A stretch of 64,000 bases of DNA, taken from positions 12,915 through 76,914 of the forward strand of contig JBPCTY010000123.1 of the NCBI GenBank assembly GCA_051011415.1, written 5' to 3'. Shown here one piece after another: positions 25,386 through 33,418 of the stretch (within the stretch, counting starts at the first letter, position 1; every line of letters starts with the position of its first letter). Origin of the DNA: SZUA-442 sp051011415. GTDB taxonomy: Bacteria; Actinomycetota; Acidimicrobiia; Spongiisociales; UBA5794. The position numbers were made by a program, and so were the translations under genes. The notes beneath the pieces were generated by a model. The model made no database searches. It had not been told where the DNA came from and saw only the letters and a program-made list of their open reading frames with translations.

Positions 25386-25718
25386 CTAGGTAACCCCCTG
25401 GAGCCACCGCATCTCAGCTCCCCACGGGCCAAGCCGAACGGCTACAACATCGATGCGACTGATCCGCACATTCCCGTACATGTCAGCGGCGCGGAGCAGG
25501 TTATTGATCTTTGCATCATCGAATGCGAGCAGTGGATCTGCACCGGTTGATGTTGTCTTCACCTCGACTGCGATTACCCGTCGATGGTCTGCGACGACGA
25601 CATCGATCTCATCCTTCCCGACACGAAGGTTGCGTTCAAGAATCCGGAGACCGCGCTGTAGAAGCATGCGGCACGCCAGATCTTCTCCTACGGCACCTAC
25701 CCGAGTTCGACGGTTCAT
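25386..25718 (-). CDS. YraN/UPF0102 family putative endonuclease
   Basis: 110 residues from the ATG at 25718. It shows the nuclease-like set GEDLACRMLLQRGLRILERN, GKDEIDVVVAD and VIAVEVKTT, i.e. the E-D-(E)xK pattern of the PD-(D/E)xK fold. The biological role of this family is not established. It lies 50 bases after lepB. In most actinobacteria an RNase HII gene (rnhB) lies between lepB and yraN, and none is present here. Confidence 0.85.
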   Translation of the reverse strand: MNRRTRVGAVGEDLACRMLLQRGLRILERNLRVGKDEIDVVVADHRRVIAVEVKTTSTGADPLLAFDDAKINNLLRAADMYGNVRISRIDVVAVRLGPWGAEMRWLQGVT

Positions 25719-25767
25719 CGTCCCAACGTATGGCACGGCGACGACACATCGGGTTCGACCAGAGTCG

Positions 25768-26430
25768 CTAGAGGCCGCCCCAGCGGCTCGGAGGCCAGAT
25801 GATGACAAACGCCTTGCCGACGACGTCATCCACCGGAATCGGGCCAAAGAACCGCGAATCCTGACTGGCAGCCCGGTTGTCGCCCATGACAAAGAGTGAA
25901 TCCGGCGGAACCAGAACAGGGCCAAACGGAGGGGTCGTCAGACCAGGCGATTTCACGTAGGGCTCATCGAGAGCAACTCCGTTGACATACACCCGGCCGT
26001 CGATTCCCTCGACGCGGTCGCCTGGGAGGCCGATGACACGCTTGATGAATTCCGAACGAGGGGTCGCAAGACCGACAGATTCCAGAAGGTTCCGGAATGC
26101 AGAGTCGACAATTGACTCGTCTGGTTGCTCAAACCCGCCTCTTGGGTCGTCAAACACGACAACATCGCCACTCGAAATGTCAGAGAACGAGTAGACGAAC
26201 TTGTTCACGAGCACTCGGTCATTGATGTGCAGCGTGTTCTCCATCGAGGAGGACGGGATGTAGAACGCCTGGAAAAGGAACGTCTTGATGACGATCGCCA
26301 CAAGAAGCGCGACTGCAATCAGGAGTGGAAGCTCGACCCAGAACGGCAGCTGCTTGCGCTTTTGCTTGCCGGTTTGCGGCGGTTCCTCCGGTGGTACCAC
26401 CGGCTCCATGTCAGATTCTGGGGAAGTCAC
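25768..26430 (-). CDS. lepB: signal peptidase I
   Basis: Removes signal peptides from exported proteins. The 220 residues have a cytoplasmic Pro/Glu-rich start, one membrane helix (about 31-50), the catalytic serine Ser62 in IPSSSMENTL, the general-base Lys130 in FIKRVIGLPGD, and the conserved end VMGDNRAASQDSRFFGPI. It follows the AlkA-like gene and rplS on the same strand, where lepB normally sits. Confidence 0.95.
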   Translation of the reverse strand: MTSPESDMEPVVPPEEPPQTGKQKRKQLPFWVELPLLIAVALLVAIVIKTFLFQAFYIPSSSMENTLHINDRVLVNKFVYSFSDISSGDVVVFDDPRGGFEQPDESIVDSAFRNLLESVGLATPRSEFIKRVIGLPGDRVEGIDGRVYVNGVALDEPYVKSPGLTTPPFGPVLVPPDSLFVMGDNRAASQDSRFFGPIPVDDVVGKAFVIIWPPSRWGGL

Positions 26431-26446
26431 GACAGAACCCTACCCA

Positions 26447-27001
26447 TCACATGGAGAACCCAGCATCGGGCGACGGCACGTAGCTACGGCCACCGAGGTA
26501 GTCGTGCCACAGCATGCGGGCAGCGGTACTGCGATGTGGGGACCACTCCGCCGCCAGGTTGTCGGCATCGTCCTTCGATGGCACGACACCCTCGTACAGG
26601 TTTCGGCCCATCGACACGTACAACGCTCGATCACCCGTTGGCCATATGTCGGTTGAACCAAGTGAGAACAGCTGAAAGCAGGCAGCGGTCCAGGGTCCGA
26701 TGCCACGGACCGCAAGAAGTGCCGCCCCCGGCTCCGGGATCGATGCAAGCGCCTCGGGGTCGAAATCGCCGGAAAGGATGAGCTCACCGACACCGCGGAC
26801 GTAGCCAGCCTTCTGACGGGAGAAACCATCCGCCCGCAGTTCTGCGTCGGTCGATGCCAGCACAGCTTCGGGTGTTACTTCGCCGGTGCGGGTCTCCAGC
26901 TTGCGGAACGCAGCGTTCGCAGACGCAAGCGACACTTGTTGCTCAAGTATCAGACGGACGAGCGTGTCGAAACTGGGTTGACGCACCCAAAGTGGTGGCA
27001 C
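26447..27001 (-). CDS. AlkA-like DNA-3-methyladenine glycosylase (start probably further upstream)
   Basis: Base-excision glycosylase of the HhH-GPD superfamily. It has LILEQQVSLASANAAF, the helix-hairpin-helix VRGIGPWTAACF, and an Asp in PTGDRAL at the catalytic position. From the GTG at 27001 it gives 184 residues and lacks the family N-terminus. The in-frame sequence upstream, LFAALLARNG and before, still looks like the family and stays open to 27085. There a GTA codon overlaps the rplS TAA stop as GTAA, with AAGGAG 8 bases before. No ATG, GTG or TTG exists in that stretch, but a CTG lies at 27031. Inserted between rplS and lepB. Confidence 0.82.
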   Translation of the reverse strand: MPPLWVRQPSFDTLVRLILEQQVSLASANAAFRKLETRTGEVTPEAVLASTDAELRADGFSRQKAGYVRGVGELILSGDFDPEALASIPEPGAALLAVRGIGPWTAACFQLFSLGSTDIWPTGDRALYVSMGRNLYEGVVPSKDDADNLAAEWSPHRSTAARMLWHDYLGGRSYVPSPDAGFSM

Positions 27002-27081
27002 GCCGTTTCTCGCAAGGAGTGCAGCAAACAGGGAGTGAGCTGCAGCGAGATCGTTCGTCTCGCCTGCAAGTTCGTCGGGAG

Positions 27082-27429
27082 TTACTCCCGCTTCTCCTTG
27101 ATCCGTGTGGCCTTGCCAACGCGATCACGCAGGTAGTAGAGCTTCGCCCTACGGACGTCACCACGGCGGATGACCTCGATTTCCTGGATGATTGGCGAGT
27201 GCACGGGGAAGATTCGCTCGACGCCGACGCCGAAGCTCAGCTTTCGCACGGTGAAGGTTGCTCTGGCTCCAGAGCCTCCGCTGCGGGCGATCACAACGCC
27301 CTCGAAGACCTGAACTCGCTCACGGCCGCCCTCGATAACGCGGACATGCACACGCACGGAATCACCGGATGCAAAATCCGGGATGTCGTCGCGCAGCTGC
27401 GCAGCCTCGATCTGTTCGATCGTATTCAC
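27082..27429 (-). CDS. rplS: 50S ribosomal protein L19
   Basis: Large-subunit protein at the 30S-50S interface. The 115 residues begin (M)NTIEQIEAAQLRDDIPDF and include GDSVRVHVRVIEGGRERVQVF, FEGVVIARSGGSGARATFT, FPVHSPIIQEIEVIRRGDVR and the terminal RAKLYYLRDRVGKA. The start is the GTG at 27429 with GGAGG 6 bases upstream. Lies 73 bases downstream of trmD. Confidence 0.96.
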   Translation of the reverse strand: MNTIEQIEAAQLRDDIPDFASGDSVRVHVRVIEGGRERVQVFEGVVIARSGGSGARATFTVRKLSFGVGVERIFPVHSPIIQEIEVIRRGDVRRAKLYYLRDRVGKATRIKEKRE

Positions 27430-27502
27430 GGGACCCTCCGACACATCTGTTGAGGTGGATTCCGGGAGTGTAGAGGACGATGCTTTGTAACCGCCCCACC
27501 CG

Positions 27503-28162
27503 TCAACCGAGATCGGGCCGACGATCAGCAGTGCGCTGTTTACGTTGCTCCGCACGCCATTCGGCGATCCGTCCGTGATCTCCCGACAGCAGGACCTCTG
27601 GCACTTCCCATCCCCTGAACGACGCAGGACGTGTGTATTGCGGTTCCTCGAGCTCAGGTCCTCTGAAGCTCTCATGCTCAGTTGAGTCAGGGTTCCCGAC
27701 GACCCCCGGCAACAGCCGTGTGACTCCCTCGATGACCGCCGCAGCCGCGACCTCTCCCCCGAGGAGCACGAAGTCTCCGAGAGAGACCTCCTCGTCTATG
27801 AAGTGGTCGACGACACGTTCGTCGATTCCTTCATACCGTCCGCACACCAGGGTGAGGACACCATGAGTAGCCAGCCGATCGAGCGCTGCTTGGTCGAGCG
27901 GTGCACCTGCCGGTGTGAAGAACACGCGATGCGTATCCGCAAGGGGTTCGAGAGTCTCGGCGAGAGGTTCGACCATCATCACCATTCCGGCACCCCCGCC
28001 GTACGGCGCATCGTCGACCTGTCGGTGCACGCCGGTCGCATGATCCCTGGGATCATGGAACGAGACAGTCAGGGTGCCATCGGCAATCGCCCTACCGACG
28101 AGCGATACGCGAAGCGGTGATTCGAAGAACTCCGGAAAGAGCGTGACGATGTTGATGTGCAT
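27503..28162 (-). CDS. trmD: tRNA (guanine-N1)-methyltransferase
   Basis: Forms m1G37 in tRNAs using S-adenosylmethionine, protecting the reading frame. The 219 residues have the deep-knot signature set: NIVTLFPEFFESPL, DDAPYGGGAGMVMM, LVCGRYEGIDERVVDHFIDEE, SLGDFVLLGGEVAA and YTRPASFRGWEVPEVLLSGDH. In most bacteria rimM precedes it directly. Here the rimM stop lies about 15.7 kb away and a tetR gene adjoins instead. Confidence 0.96.
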   Translation of the reverse strand: MHINIVTLFPEFFESPLRVSLVGRAIADGTLTVSFHDPRDHATGVHRQVDDAPYGGGAGMVMMVEPLAETLEPLADTHRVFFTPAGAPLDQAALDRLATHGVLTLVCGRYEGIDERVVDHFIDEEVSLGDFVLLGGEVAAAAVIEGVTRLLPGVVGNPDSTEHESFRGPELEEPQYTRPASFRGWEVPEVLLSGDHGRIAEWRAEQRKQRTADRRPDLG

Positions 28163-28164
28163 TG

Positions 28165-28755
28165 TCAGGCTGGTGCAAGTGCCGCAATAAGGATCTTTGC
28201 GGTCTCGTCGGCGATGTCGGACACGTCGCCCGCTGGGTCCGGCGAATCCATGACGACCTTGCCACCCGTCATCATGATCTGCTCCATCATGCGCCCGGCG
28301 AGGCGGGGCGGGATTGGTCTGAACAGACCCTGCTCCACTCCGCTGCGGTAAATCGCGGCGAACTCGTGGGCAATGCCGCCGTGGGCATCGGCGATGTCGC
28401 GTTGGGCATCTGGCGACAGGCGCGGCACCTCGGTGTGGAGGATCAAGCCCAAGTGGTCGGTCCCGACGAATCTGACCATTTCGGCAGTCAGCTGGAAGAG
28501 CCGCTCGTCTGGAGGTAGCTGGTCGTCAACCGACTCGAGGATCTCCCGAGTCAGCGGTGGCAGGTCACGACGAACGAGTGCGATCAGGATGTCTTCTTTT
28601 GAGGAGAAATGCTCGTAGAACGTGGTGCGGCCCATACCTACCGCAGCGGTGATGTCTGCATGTGACATCTGGCCATACCCGAGCTCAGCGATGAGCTGTT
28701 TGGCTGCGTCAAGCATCGCATCGTGCGTTTCCGCTGTGGCTGTTCTCGTGGGCAT
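28165..28755 (-). CDS. TetR family transcriptional regulator
   Basis: 196 residues. The N-terminal helix-turn-helix is MLDAAKQLIAELGYGQMSHADI followed by AVGMGRTTFYEHFSSKEDIL, typical of TetR. The ligand-binding half (about 60-190) is family-variable. Divergently transcribed from the heme-type transporter 67 bases away, so it probably controls that operon and itself. Its stop lies 2 bases before trmD begins, so it may also read through into trmD-rplS. The ligand is unknown. Confidence 0.88.
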   Translation of the reverse strand: MPTRTATAETHDAMLDAAKQLIAELGYGQMSHADITAAVGMGRTTFYEHFSSKEDILIALVRRDLPPLTREILESVDDQLPPDERLFQLTAEMVRFVGTDHLGLILHTEVPRLSPDAQRDIADAHGGIAHEFAAIYRSGVEQGLFRPIPPRLAGRMMEQIMMTGGKVVMDSPDPAGDVSDIADETAKILIAALAPA

Positions 28756-28770
28756 CCTGCAAGGCTACCG

Positions 28771-28793
28771 CACGGTCGATTTCCGACTCCGTG
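28771..28793. promoter_or_regulatory. possible TetR operator (imperfect palindrome)
   Basis: CACGG and CCGTG arms separated by 13 bases, with TCG and CGA as offset inner arms, sit in the 67-base gap between the divergent tetR and hmuT-like genes. The position fits a shared operator, but the symmetry is imperfect. Suggestion only. Confidence 0.3.
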
Positions 28794-28822
28794 TCGGCGT
28801 CCTCCATCGGTACCTTGCACCG

Positions 28823-29758
28823 ATGCTCCGCATCAGGCTCGCTTCCATGGTTTCGCTCGCCGCAATGGTCCTCGCTGCCTGTGGGTCGGCGGCGACAACG
28901 CCCAGCACGACCGTTGCCGCTGATGACGCACGAGCCACCGCAGATGGCGTCGTTGTGGCTATTGAGGACACATCGCGGATCGTTTCGCTGAACGGAGATC
29001 TCACAGAAATCATCTTTGCCCTTGGTGCGGGCGATCGAGTCGTCGGAGTGGACCTCACAACGACCTTCCCTCCCGATGCAGTCACGCTTCCGGATGTCGG
29101 GCTCGGGCGAGACCTCAACGCTGAGCAGGTCATCGGTCTTGAACCGACGCTCGTCATCGGAGATGAGCAGGTGCAACCAGAGGCTGCGATCGACCAGATA
29201 AGACGTGCGGGGATACCTGTGATCATTCTGCCGACGGTTGTCGCCCTCGAGGGCGTACCGCGAAAGATCCACAACGTCGGCACCATCCTTGGGCTCGACG
29301 ATGAGGCCCACACCCTCGCACTCCAGGTGCAGTCCGAGATCGACGAGGCTGTCGCACTCGCTTCGCAGGCGACTTCGACGCCGCGGGTCGCCTACATGTA
29401 CGTTCGGGGACCAGAGACCTTGCTTCTGTTCGGAAACGGCATGCCAACACACTTCCTCATCGAGGCTGCCAACGCCGTCGACGCGGCGGGAGAGGTCGGT
29501 GTGCTTTTCGCTGAGGACCTGAGTGCAGAACGGTTGGTGACCGCAAGCCCCGAGATACTGCTCACACCGACCGCTGGTTTCGACATCATCGGGGGCTTGG
29601 AGCCATTTCTTGCGCTGCCAGGCGTTGCGGACACGCCTGCAGGAGCCAACCGCCGGGTGATCGCATACGACGAAGCGCTGCTTCTCGGCATGGGCCCCAG
29701 GGTGGGAGCGGCGCTACGTCAACTTGTGATTGACCTTCATCCAGAGATCGACGGCTAG
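28823..29758 (+). CDS. hmuT: heme-type ABC transporter substrate-binding lipoprotein (HmuT-like)
   Basis: Extracytoplasmic binding protein, 311 residues. The lipobox LAAC puts the acylated cysteine at Cys20, followed by a Thr/Ala linker. The fold opens RIVSLNGDLTEIIFALGAGD and carries VGLGRDLNAEQVIGLEPTLV and AGIPVIILPTV, close to HmuT (hemin) rather than siderophore receptors. Vitamin B12 (BtuF-like) is the main alternative. The ATG at 28823 lacks a Shine-Dalgarno, and TACCTT lies 6 bases before it, suggesting a leaderless start. The stop abuts the permease ATG. Confidence 0.8.
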   Translation: MLRIRLASMVSLAAMVLAACGSAATTPSTTVAADDARATADGVVVAIEDTSRIVSLNGDLTEIIFALGAGDRVVGVDLTTTFPPDAVTLPDVGLGRDLNAEQVIGLEPTLVIGDEQVQPEAAIDQIRRAGIPVIILPTVVALEGVPRKIHNVGTILGLDDEAHTLALQVQSEIDEAVALASQATSTPRVAYMYVRGPETLLLFGNGMPTHFLIEAANAVDAAGEVGVLFAEDLSAERLVTASPEILLTPTAGFDIIGGLEPFLALPGVADTPAGANRRVIAYDEALLLGMGPRVGAALRQLVIDLHPEIDG

Positions 29759-30778
29759 ATGCTTGCCAACCGATCACCCTGGGTTGTGGCTGTCGTCGGT
29801 GCAGCGGCAATCGCGGTGGTTGGACTTGTTGCAGCCGGCGTTGGAAGCATTGCGATCAGTCCGATCGACACGTTGAAGGTTCTTGCTGATCACATGCTGC
29901 CGGTCGACATCGAAACATCGCCCGTTGCAGATCCGATCATCTGGAACATCCGGCTCCCCCGCATCGCCGCAGCAATCGGCGCTGGTCTTGGCCTCGGACT
30001 ATCCGGTGTTGCCCTTCAGGGTTTGTTCCGAAACCCCGTGGCTGATCCACACCTCACCGGCATTTCGTCAGTTGCTTCGATCGGTGTGCTGATCGGGCTA
30101 CTGCTCGGCTGGTCCCTGTGGGGTCCGGTGGGGGGTGTGATCGGAGGAGCGGTTGCGGGTGGCATCGGGTCGCTGTTCGTACGAGTCCTCGCCAGAGGTG
30201 GAGGAGCTGACTCCTCGCGCCTGATCCTCGTCGGGCTCGGGTTCGGGATGGCAGTCACGGCAATCGTCGCAACCGCTTCGATCGCGATCCGAGACCCAAG
30301 GGTTCCCGATGTCGAGTTCTGGTTCGTTGGAGGGCTTTCCGGGGCAACGTGGGGAACGGCACTATGGGCGACAACTATTGCGATGCTCGCCCTGGCTGCG
30401 TCTCTCCCGGCTGCAAGGTCTCTCGACGTCATGAGCCTCGGTGACACAGCAGCCAAGAATGTCGGTGTGGATATCAATCGAGTCGTCCCGTTCACGCTGC
30501 TGGTGACGGGGCTGGCGGTTGGTGCGGCCGTCGGAGCATCCGGAGTTGTCGCATTCGTAGGACTCGTTGGGGCATACGTTGCGCGGTGGCTTGTTGGCCC
30601 GCATCACAAGCGGCTGCTCATCGGAGGAGCAGTAGCCGGAGCGGTGTTTCTTGTGACCAGCGATGCGATTGGTCGGTTGATAGGCGGCCGGTTTGACGTA
30701 CCGGTCGGGCTCGTCACGGCGGCGATCGGTGGTCCGTTCCTGGTGTGGCTCGTAGCAACGAAGAGGCTGACCCGATGA
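29759..30778 (+). CDS. hmuU: FecCD-family ABC transporter permease (HmuU-like)
   Basis: 339 residues, about ten membrane helices, with the FecCD pattern: IRLPRIAAAIGAGLGLGLSG, LFRNPVADPHLTG and the cytoplasmic loop GVDINRVVPFTLLVTGLAVG, and the end LGLITAAIGGPFLVWL-like (GLVTAAIGGPFLVWLVATKR). The gene begins right after the hmuT-like stop and overlaps the ATPase by ATGA, so all three are one operon. Transports heme or cobalamin together with them. Confidence 0.88.
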   Translation: MLANRSPWVVAVVGAAAIAVVGLVAAGVGSIAISPIDTLKVLADHMLPVDIETSPVADPIIWNIRLPRIAAAIGAGLGLGLSGVALQGLFRNPVADPHLTGISSVASIGVLIGLLLGWSLWGPVGGVIGGAVAGGIGSLFVRVLARGGGADSSRLILVGLGFGMAVTAIVATASIAIRDPRVPDVEFWFVGGLSGATWGTALWATTIAMLALAASLPAARSLDVMSLGDTAAKNVGVDINRVVPFTLLVTGLAVGAAVGASGVVAFVGLVGAYVARWLVGPHHKRLLIGGAVAGAVFLVTSDAIGRLIGGRFDVPVGLVTAAIGGPFLVWLVATKRLTR

Positions 30779-31524
30779 GTACGTGCGTCGTCTCTAGCCT
30801 TGGCTTCGCCTACGGGGAGTATCCCGTGCTTGGAGATGTCTCGTTCTCGGCGGACCCAGGCGAACTCGTCTGCATTGTCGGACCGAATGGTTCTGGCAAG
30901 ACGACCCTCCTCCACTGCCTCGCTGGCGAGGCTGAGCCCGTGAGCGGTCAGGTTCTGCTCGACGGGCAAGTGCCGCGAAGCCTTCCGCCGGGAGATAGGG
31001 CCGGGTTGCGCTCGTTCCTTGAGCAAACGGACCGAACCGACGTCGCCTTCCCGGTGCGCACGGTTGTCGGCTTTGGAACTTTTGCGACCGGAATGCAAAC
31101 AGCCGATCCGATCGTGGACGAAGCCATGCGTGCCGTGGAGGTCGATACGATCGCCGATCGACTCACTTCTTCCCTTTCGGGTGGGGAGCGGCGACGTGTG
31201 TCTGTCGCCCGCGCCCTGGCACAGCAGGCTCCGGTGATGATCCTCGACGAACCAACGGACAGCCTCGATCTTGCGCACGGCGACATGGTCATGCGTGAAG
31301 CCAGTGCATACGCCGCCGACAGGCGCCTTGTCATCGCGTCATCCCACGATTTGAACCTCGCCGCAAAGCATGCAGACAAGGTGCTCGTTCTGCACGAAGG
31401 GAGCGTTACTGCTTTCGGTGCACCGTCAACGGTGCTCACAGGCGAGTTGCTCTCCCACGTGTATCGGTGCGAGGTACGGGTGATGCCACACCCCGATGAC
31501 GGACGGCCACTGATCTTCCTGTAG
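30775..31524 (+). CDS. hmuV: heme-type ABC transporter ATPase (HmuV-like)
   Basis: 249 residues: Walker A GPNGSGKT (36-43), signature LSGGE (134-138), Walker B VMILDE (154-159) and the H-loop SSHDLNLA. The ATG overlaps the permease stop (ATGA). ATP-binding subunits of the FecCDE/HmuV type match best. Convergent with cofH after 22 bases. Confidence 0.9.
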   Translation: MSTCVVSSLGFAYGEYPVLGDVSFSADPGELVCIVGPNGSGKTTLLHCLAGEAEPVSGQVLLDGQVPRSLPPGDRAGLRSFLEQTDRTDVAFPVRTVVGFGTFATGMQTADPIVDEAMRAVEVDTIADRLTSSLSGGERRRVSVARALAQQAPVMILDEPTDSLDLAHGDMVMREASAYAADRRLVIASSHDLNLAAKHADKVLVLHEGSVTAFGAPSTVLTGELLSHVYRCEVRVMPHPDDGRPLIFL

Positions 31525-31546
31525 CCACCCTTCTCGCAGTCTGCAC

Positions 31547-33418
31547 CTACTCGACGACGATGCCCGATTCGATCGGGTCGTACACGGTGTTGCGACGAAC
31601 CGGTTGACGGTCGAGGTCGAGGATGAGTTCTCGGAAGCTCACGGCGGTCACCTCTGTGCCGTGTGAGGCCCCCGCTGCTCGTGAAATCGATTCGTCCATG
31701 AGCGTGCCACCAACGTCGTTGCAGCCCGAACGCAAGAGCCCATCAGCACCCTGCAGCCCAAGCTTCACCCAAGAAGCCTGGATATTGTCGATCAAACCAA
31801 TAAATGCAAGCCGTGCGACGGCATGGACCAGGATGACTTCGTCCCACGTGGGCCCGGGGCGTGACTTGCCTCGAAGCCAGAGAGGCGCCCCCATGTGGAC
31901 AAACGGAAGCGGTACAAACTCGGTGAAACCGCCGGTGCGTCGCTGGATGTCCTTGAGAACTTCGATGTGGTTTGCCCAGGAGCGAGGTCCGTCCACATGA
32001 CCAAACATCATTGTGGATGTCGTGCGCAGACCGACGTCGTGTGCGGTGAGCATGACCTCAGCCCACTGGCTTGTCCGAATCTTGTCCGGACACAGCGTGA
32101 GCCGCACATCATCATCCAAGATCTCCGCAGCGGTCCCAGGGAGTGTGCCAAGGCCTGCATCCTTGAGTTCGATCAGCAAGTCGCGAATGGTTCGACCTGA
32201 GGTCTCGGCTCCCTGCCAGATCTCAAGCGGTGTGAAGCCGTGGATGTGCATGCCAGGAACCGCGTTCTTCACGCTCTTCACCACATCGACGTAGAAGTCC
32301 CCTGTGAAGTCCGGATGGATCCCCCCTTGCAGGCAGACCTCTGTAGCCCCACGGTCCCACGCCTCGGCGGATCGCTCGGCCACCTCATCGATCGTCATCA
32401 GATATGGCTCGCCGCGAAGGTCGAGAGAACGAGGGCCCTTGGAGAATGCGCAGAAACCGCACTTGAAATAGCACTGGTTCGTGTAGTTGATGTTGCGATT
32501 GACGACGAACGTGACGTCGTCGCCGACCGTCGCCCTCCGGACGATGTCAGCAGCATCTGCGATTGCTTCGACGTCTGCTCCGTGCGCCCCGAACAGCACC
32601 TCAACCTCTTCACGGCTGGGGGCGGTTCCGGCAATCGCTCGTTCAAGGATGGGCCGTATGGATGGCGAAGCATCGCTGTGCGTCGCGGGATCCGAATCAC
32701 GCCACATCGTGTCGGTCCACTGCGCAGAGGTCCTCACCTCTGAGTTCGGCGGATCCATGTCCCTTCCCGGGGCCCAGATATCACGCGGTCTGGCCCAACC
32801 CGAACCATCGATCTGATTGAGGTATGCGGAAAGTGCACCGCCATCGAGACTGGCCGACGCAGTGTCGAAGTCGATCCCGAGCGGAAACGCGGTTCTCTCT
32901 GCAAGCTGAACGTCACCAAGGGCATCGCGAAGCTCACCGATCAGGTCGGTATCCCAGTCTCGGAGGACAAGGTCAGCTGCCCCGTTATCGACGGCTGCAA
33001 GTGCGTCTGCAACTGTGTCCACCATTGTTGACACCTTCGTATCAAGGCCGGGGAGATCGACCATCGAGACGGCTGCTGCGACGCTGCTCCGACCCGTGCG
33101 GAGATACGCGGCTCGCGTGAACGCGACAGCATCGATGACATCCATGGGAGTGCCGTCGTCGGTGATGGTGATTCTCCATCCAGCAACTCCCCCACTACTG
33201 AGTTTTCCTACGGCGGCTGGAGTTACCGCGTACGCGGGCGCTTCGACGCTGTGGTCGCCTGAGACAATCATCAGACCACCCTTGAGCGCTCCCTCGACAT
33301 CATCAGGGGTCGGTGAGGCGACCTCAACGGCGAGGGTGCCCTCCTTGCGCCGAGTCGATGCCCAAATCTCGTTCACCGTGTCGGCAGGTCTGAGCTGAAG
33401 GAACGTGATCTGCTTCAT
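31547..33418 (-). CDS. cofH: FO synthase subunit 2 (CofH) with a ~200-residue unrecognised N-terminal domain
   Basis: Radical-SAM enzyme joining tyrosine to the riboflavin precursor, with CofG, to make FO, the F420 chromophore. The CofH part runs from about 250: TVGDDVTFVVNRNINYTN, the cluster motif Cys316-x3-Cys320-x2-Cys323 (CYFKCGFC), CLQGGIHPDFTGDFY, HIHGFTPLEIWQGA and LPGTAAEILDDDVRLTLCPDK. Residues 205-300 resemble the linker before CofH in fused FbiC proteins. Residues 1-200 (starting MKQITFLQLRPADTVNEIW) match nothing I know. They might be a degenerate barrel of the luciferase-like type (weak inference). Total 623 residues, against about 350-400 for stand-alone CofH. The start overlaps the cofG stop (ATGA). 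Confidence 0.88.
   Translation of the reverse strand: MKQITFLQLRPADTVNEIWASTRRKEGTLAVEVASPTPDDVEGALKGGLMIVSGDHSVEAPAYAVTPAAVGKLSSGGVAGWRITITDDGTPMDVIDAVAFTRAAYLRTGRSSVAAAVSMVDLPGLDTKVSTMVDTVADALAAVDNGAADLVLRDWDTDLIGELRDALGDVQLAERTAFPLGIDFDTASASLDGGALSAYLNQIDGSGWARPRDIWAPGRDMDPPNSEVRTSAQWTDTMWRDSDPATHSDASPSIRPILERAIAGTAPSREEVEVLFGAHGADVEAIADAADIVRRATVGDDVTFVVNRNINYTNQCYFKCGFCAFSKGPRSLDLRGEPYLMTIDEVAERSAEAWDRGATEVCLQGGIHPDFTGDFYVDVVKSVKNAVPGMHIHGFTPLEIWQGAETSGRTIRDLLIELKDAGLGTLPGTAAEILDDDVRLTLCPDKIRTSQWAEVMLTAHDVGLRTTSTMMFGHVDGPRSWANHIEVLKDIQRRTGGFTEFVPLPFVHMGAPLWLRGKSRPGPTWDEVILVHAVARLAFIGLIDNIQASWVKLGLQGADGLLRSGCNDVGGTLMDESISRAAGASHGTEVTAVSFRELILDLDRQPVRRNTVYDPIESGIVVE

Noticed and set aside
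25090..25407. 106-codon N-terminal extension of the crotonase frame
   Set aside because: Overlaps the plus-strand zinc-protein gene and is not crotonase-like; the ATG at 25089 gives the normal N-terminus.
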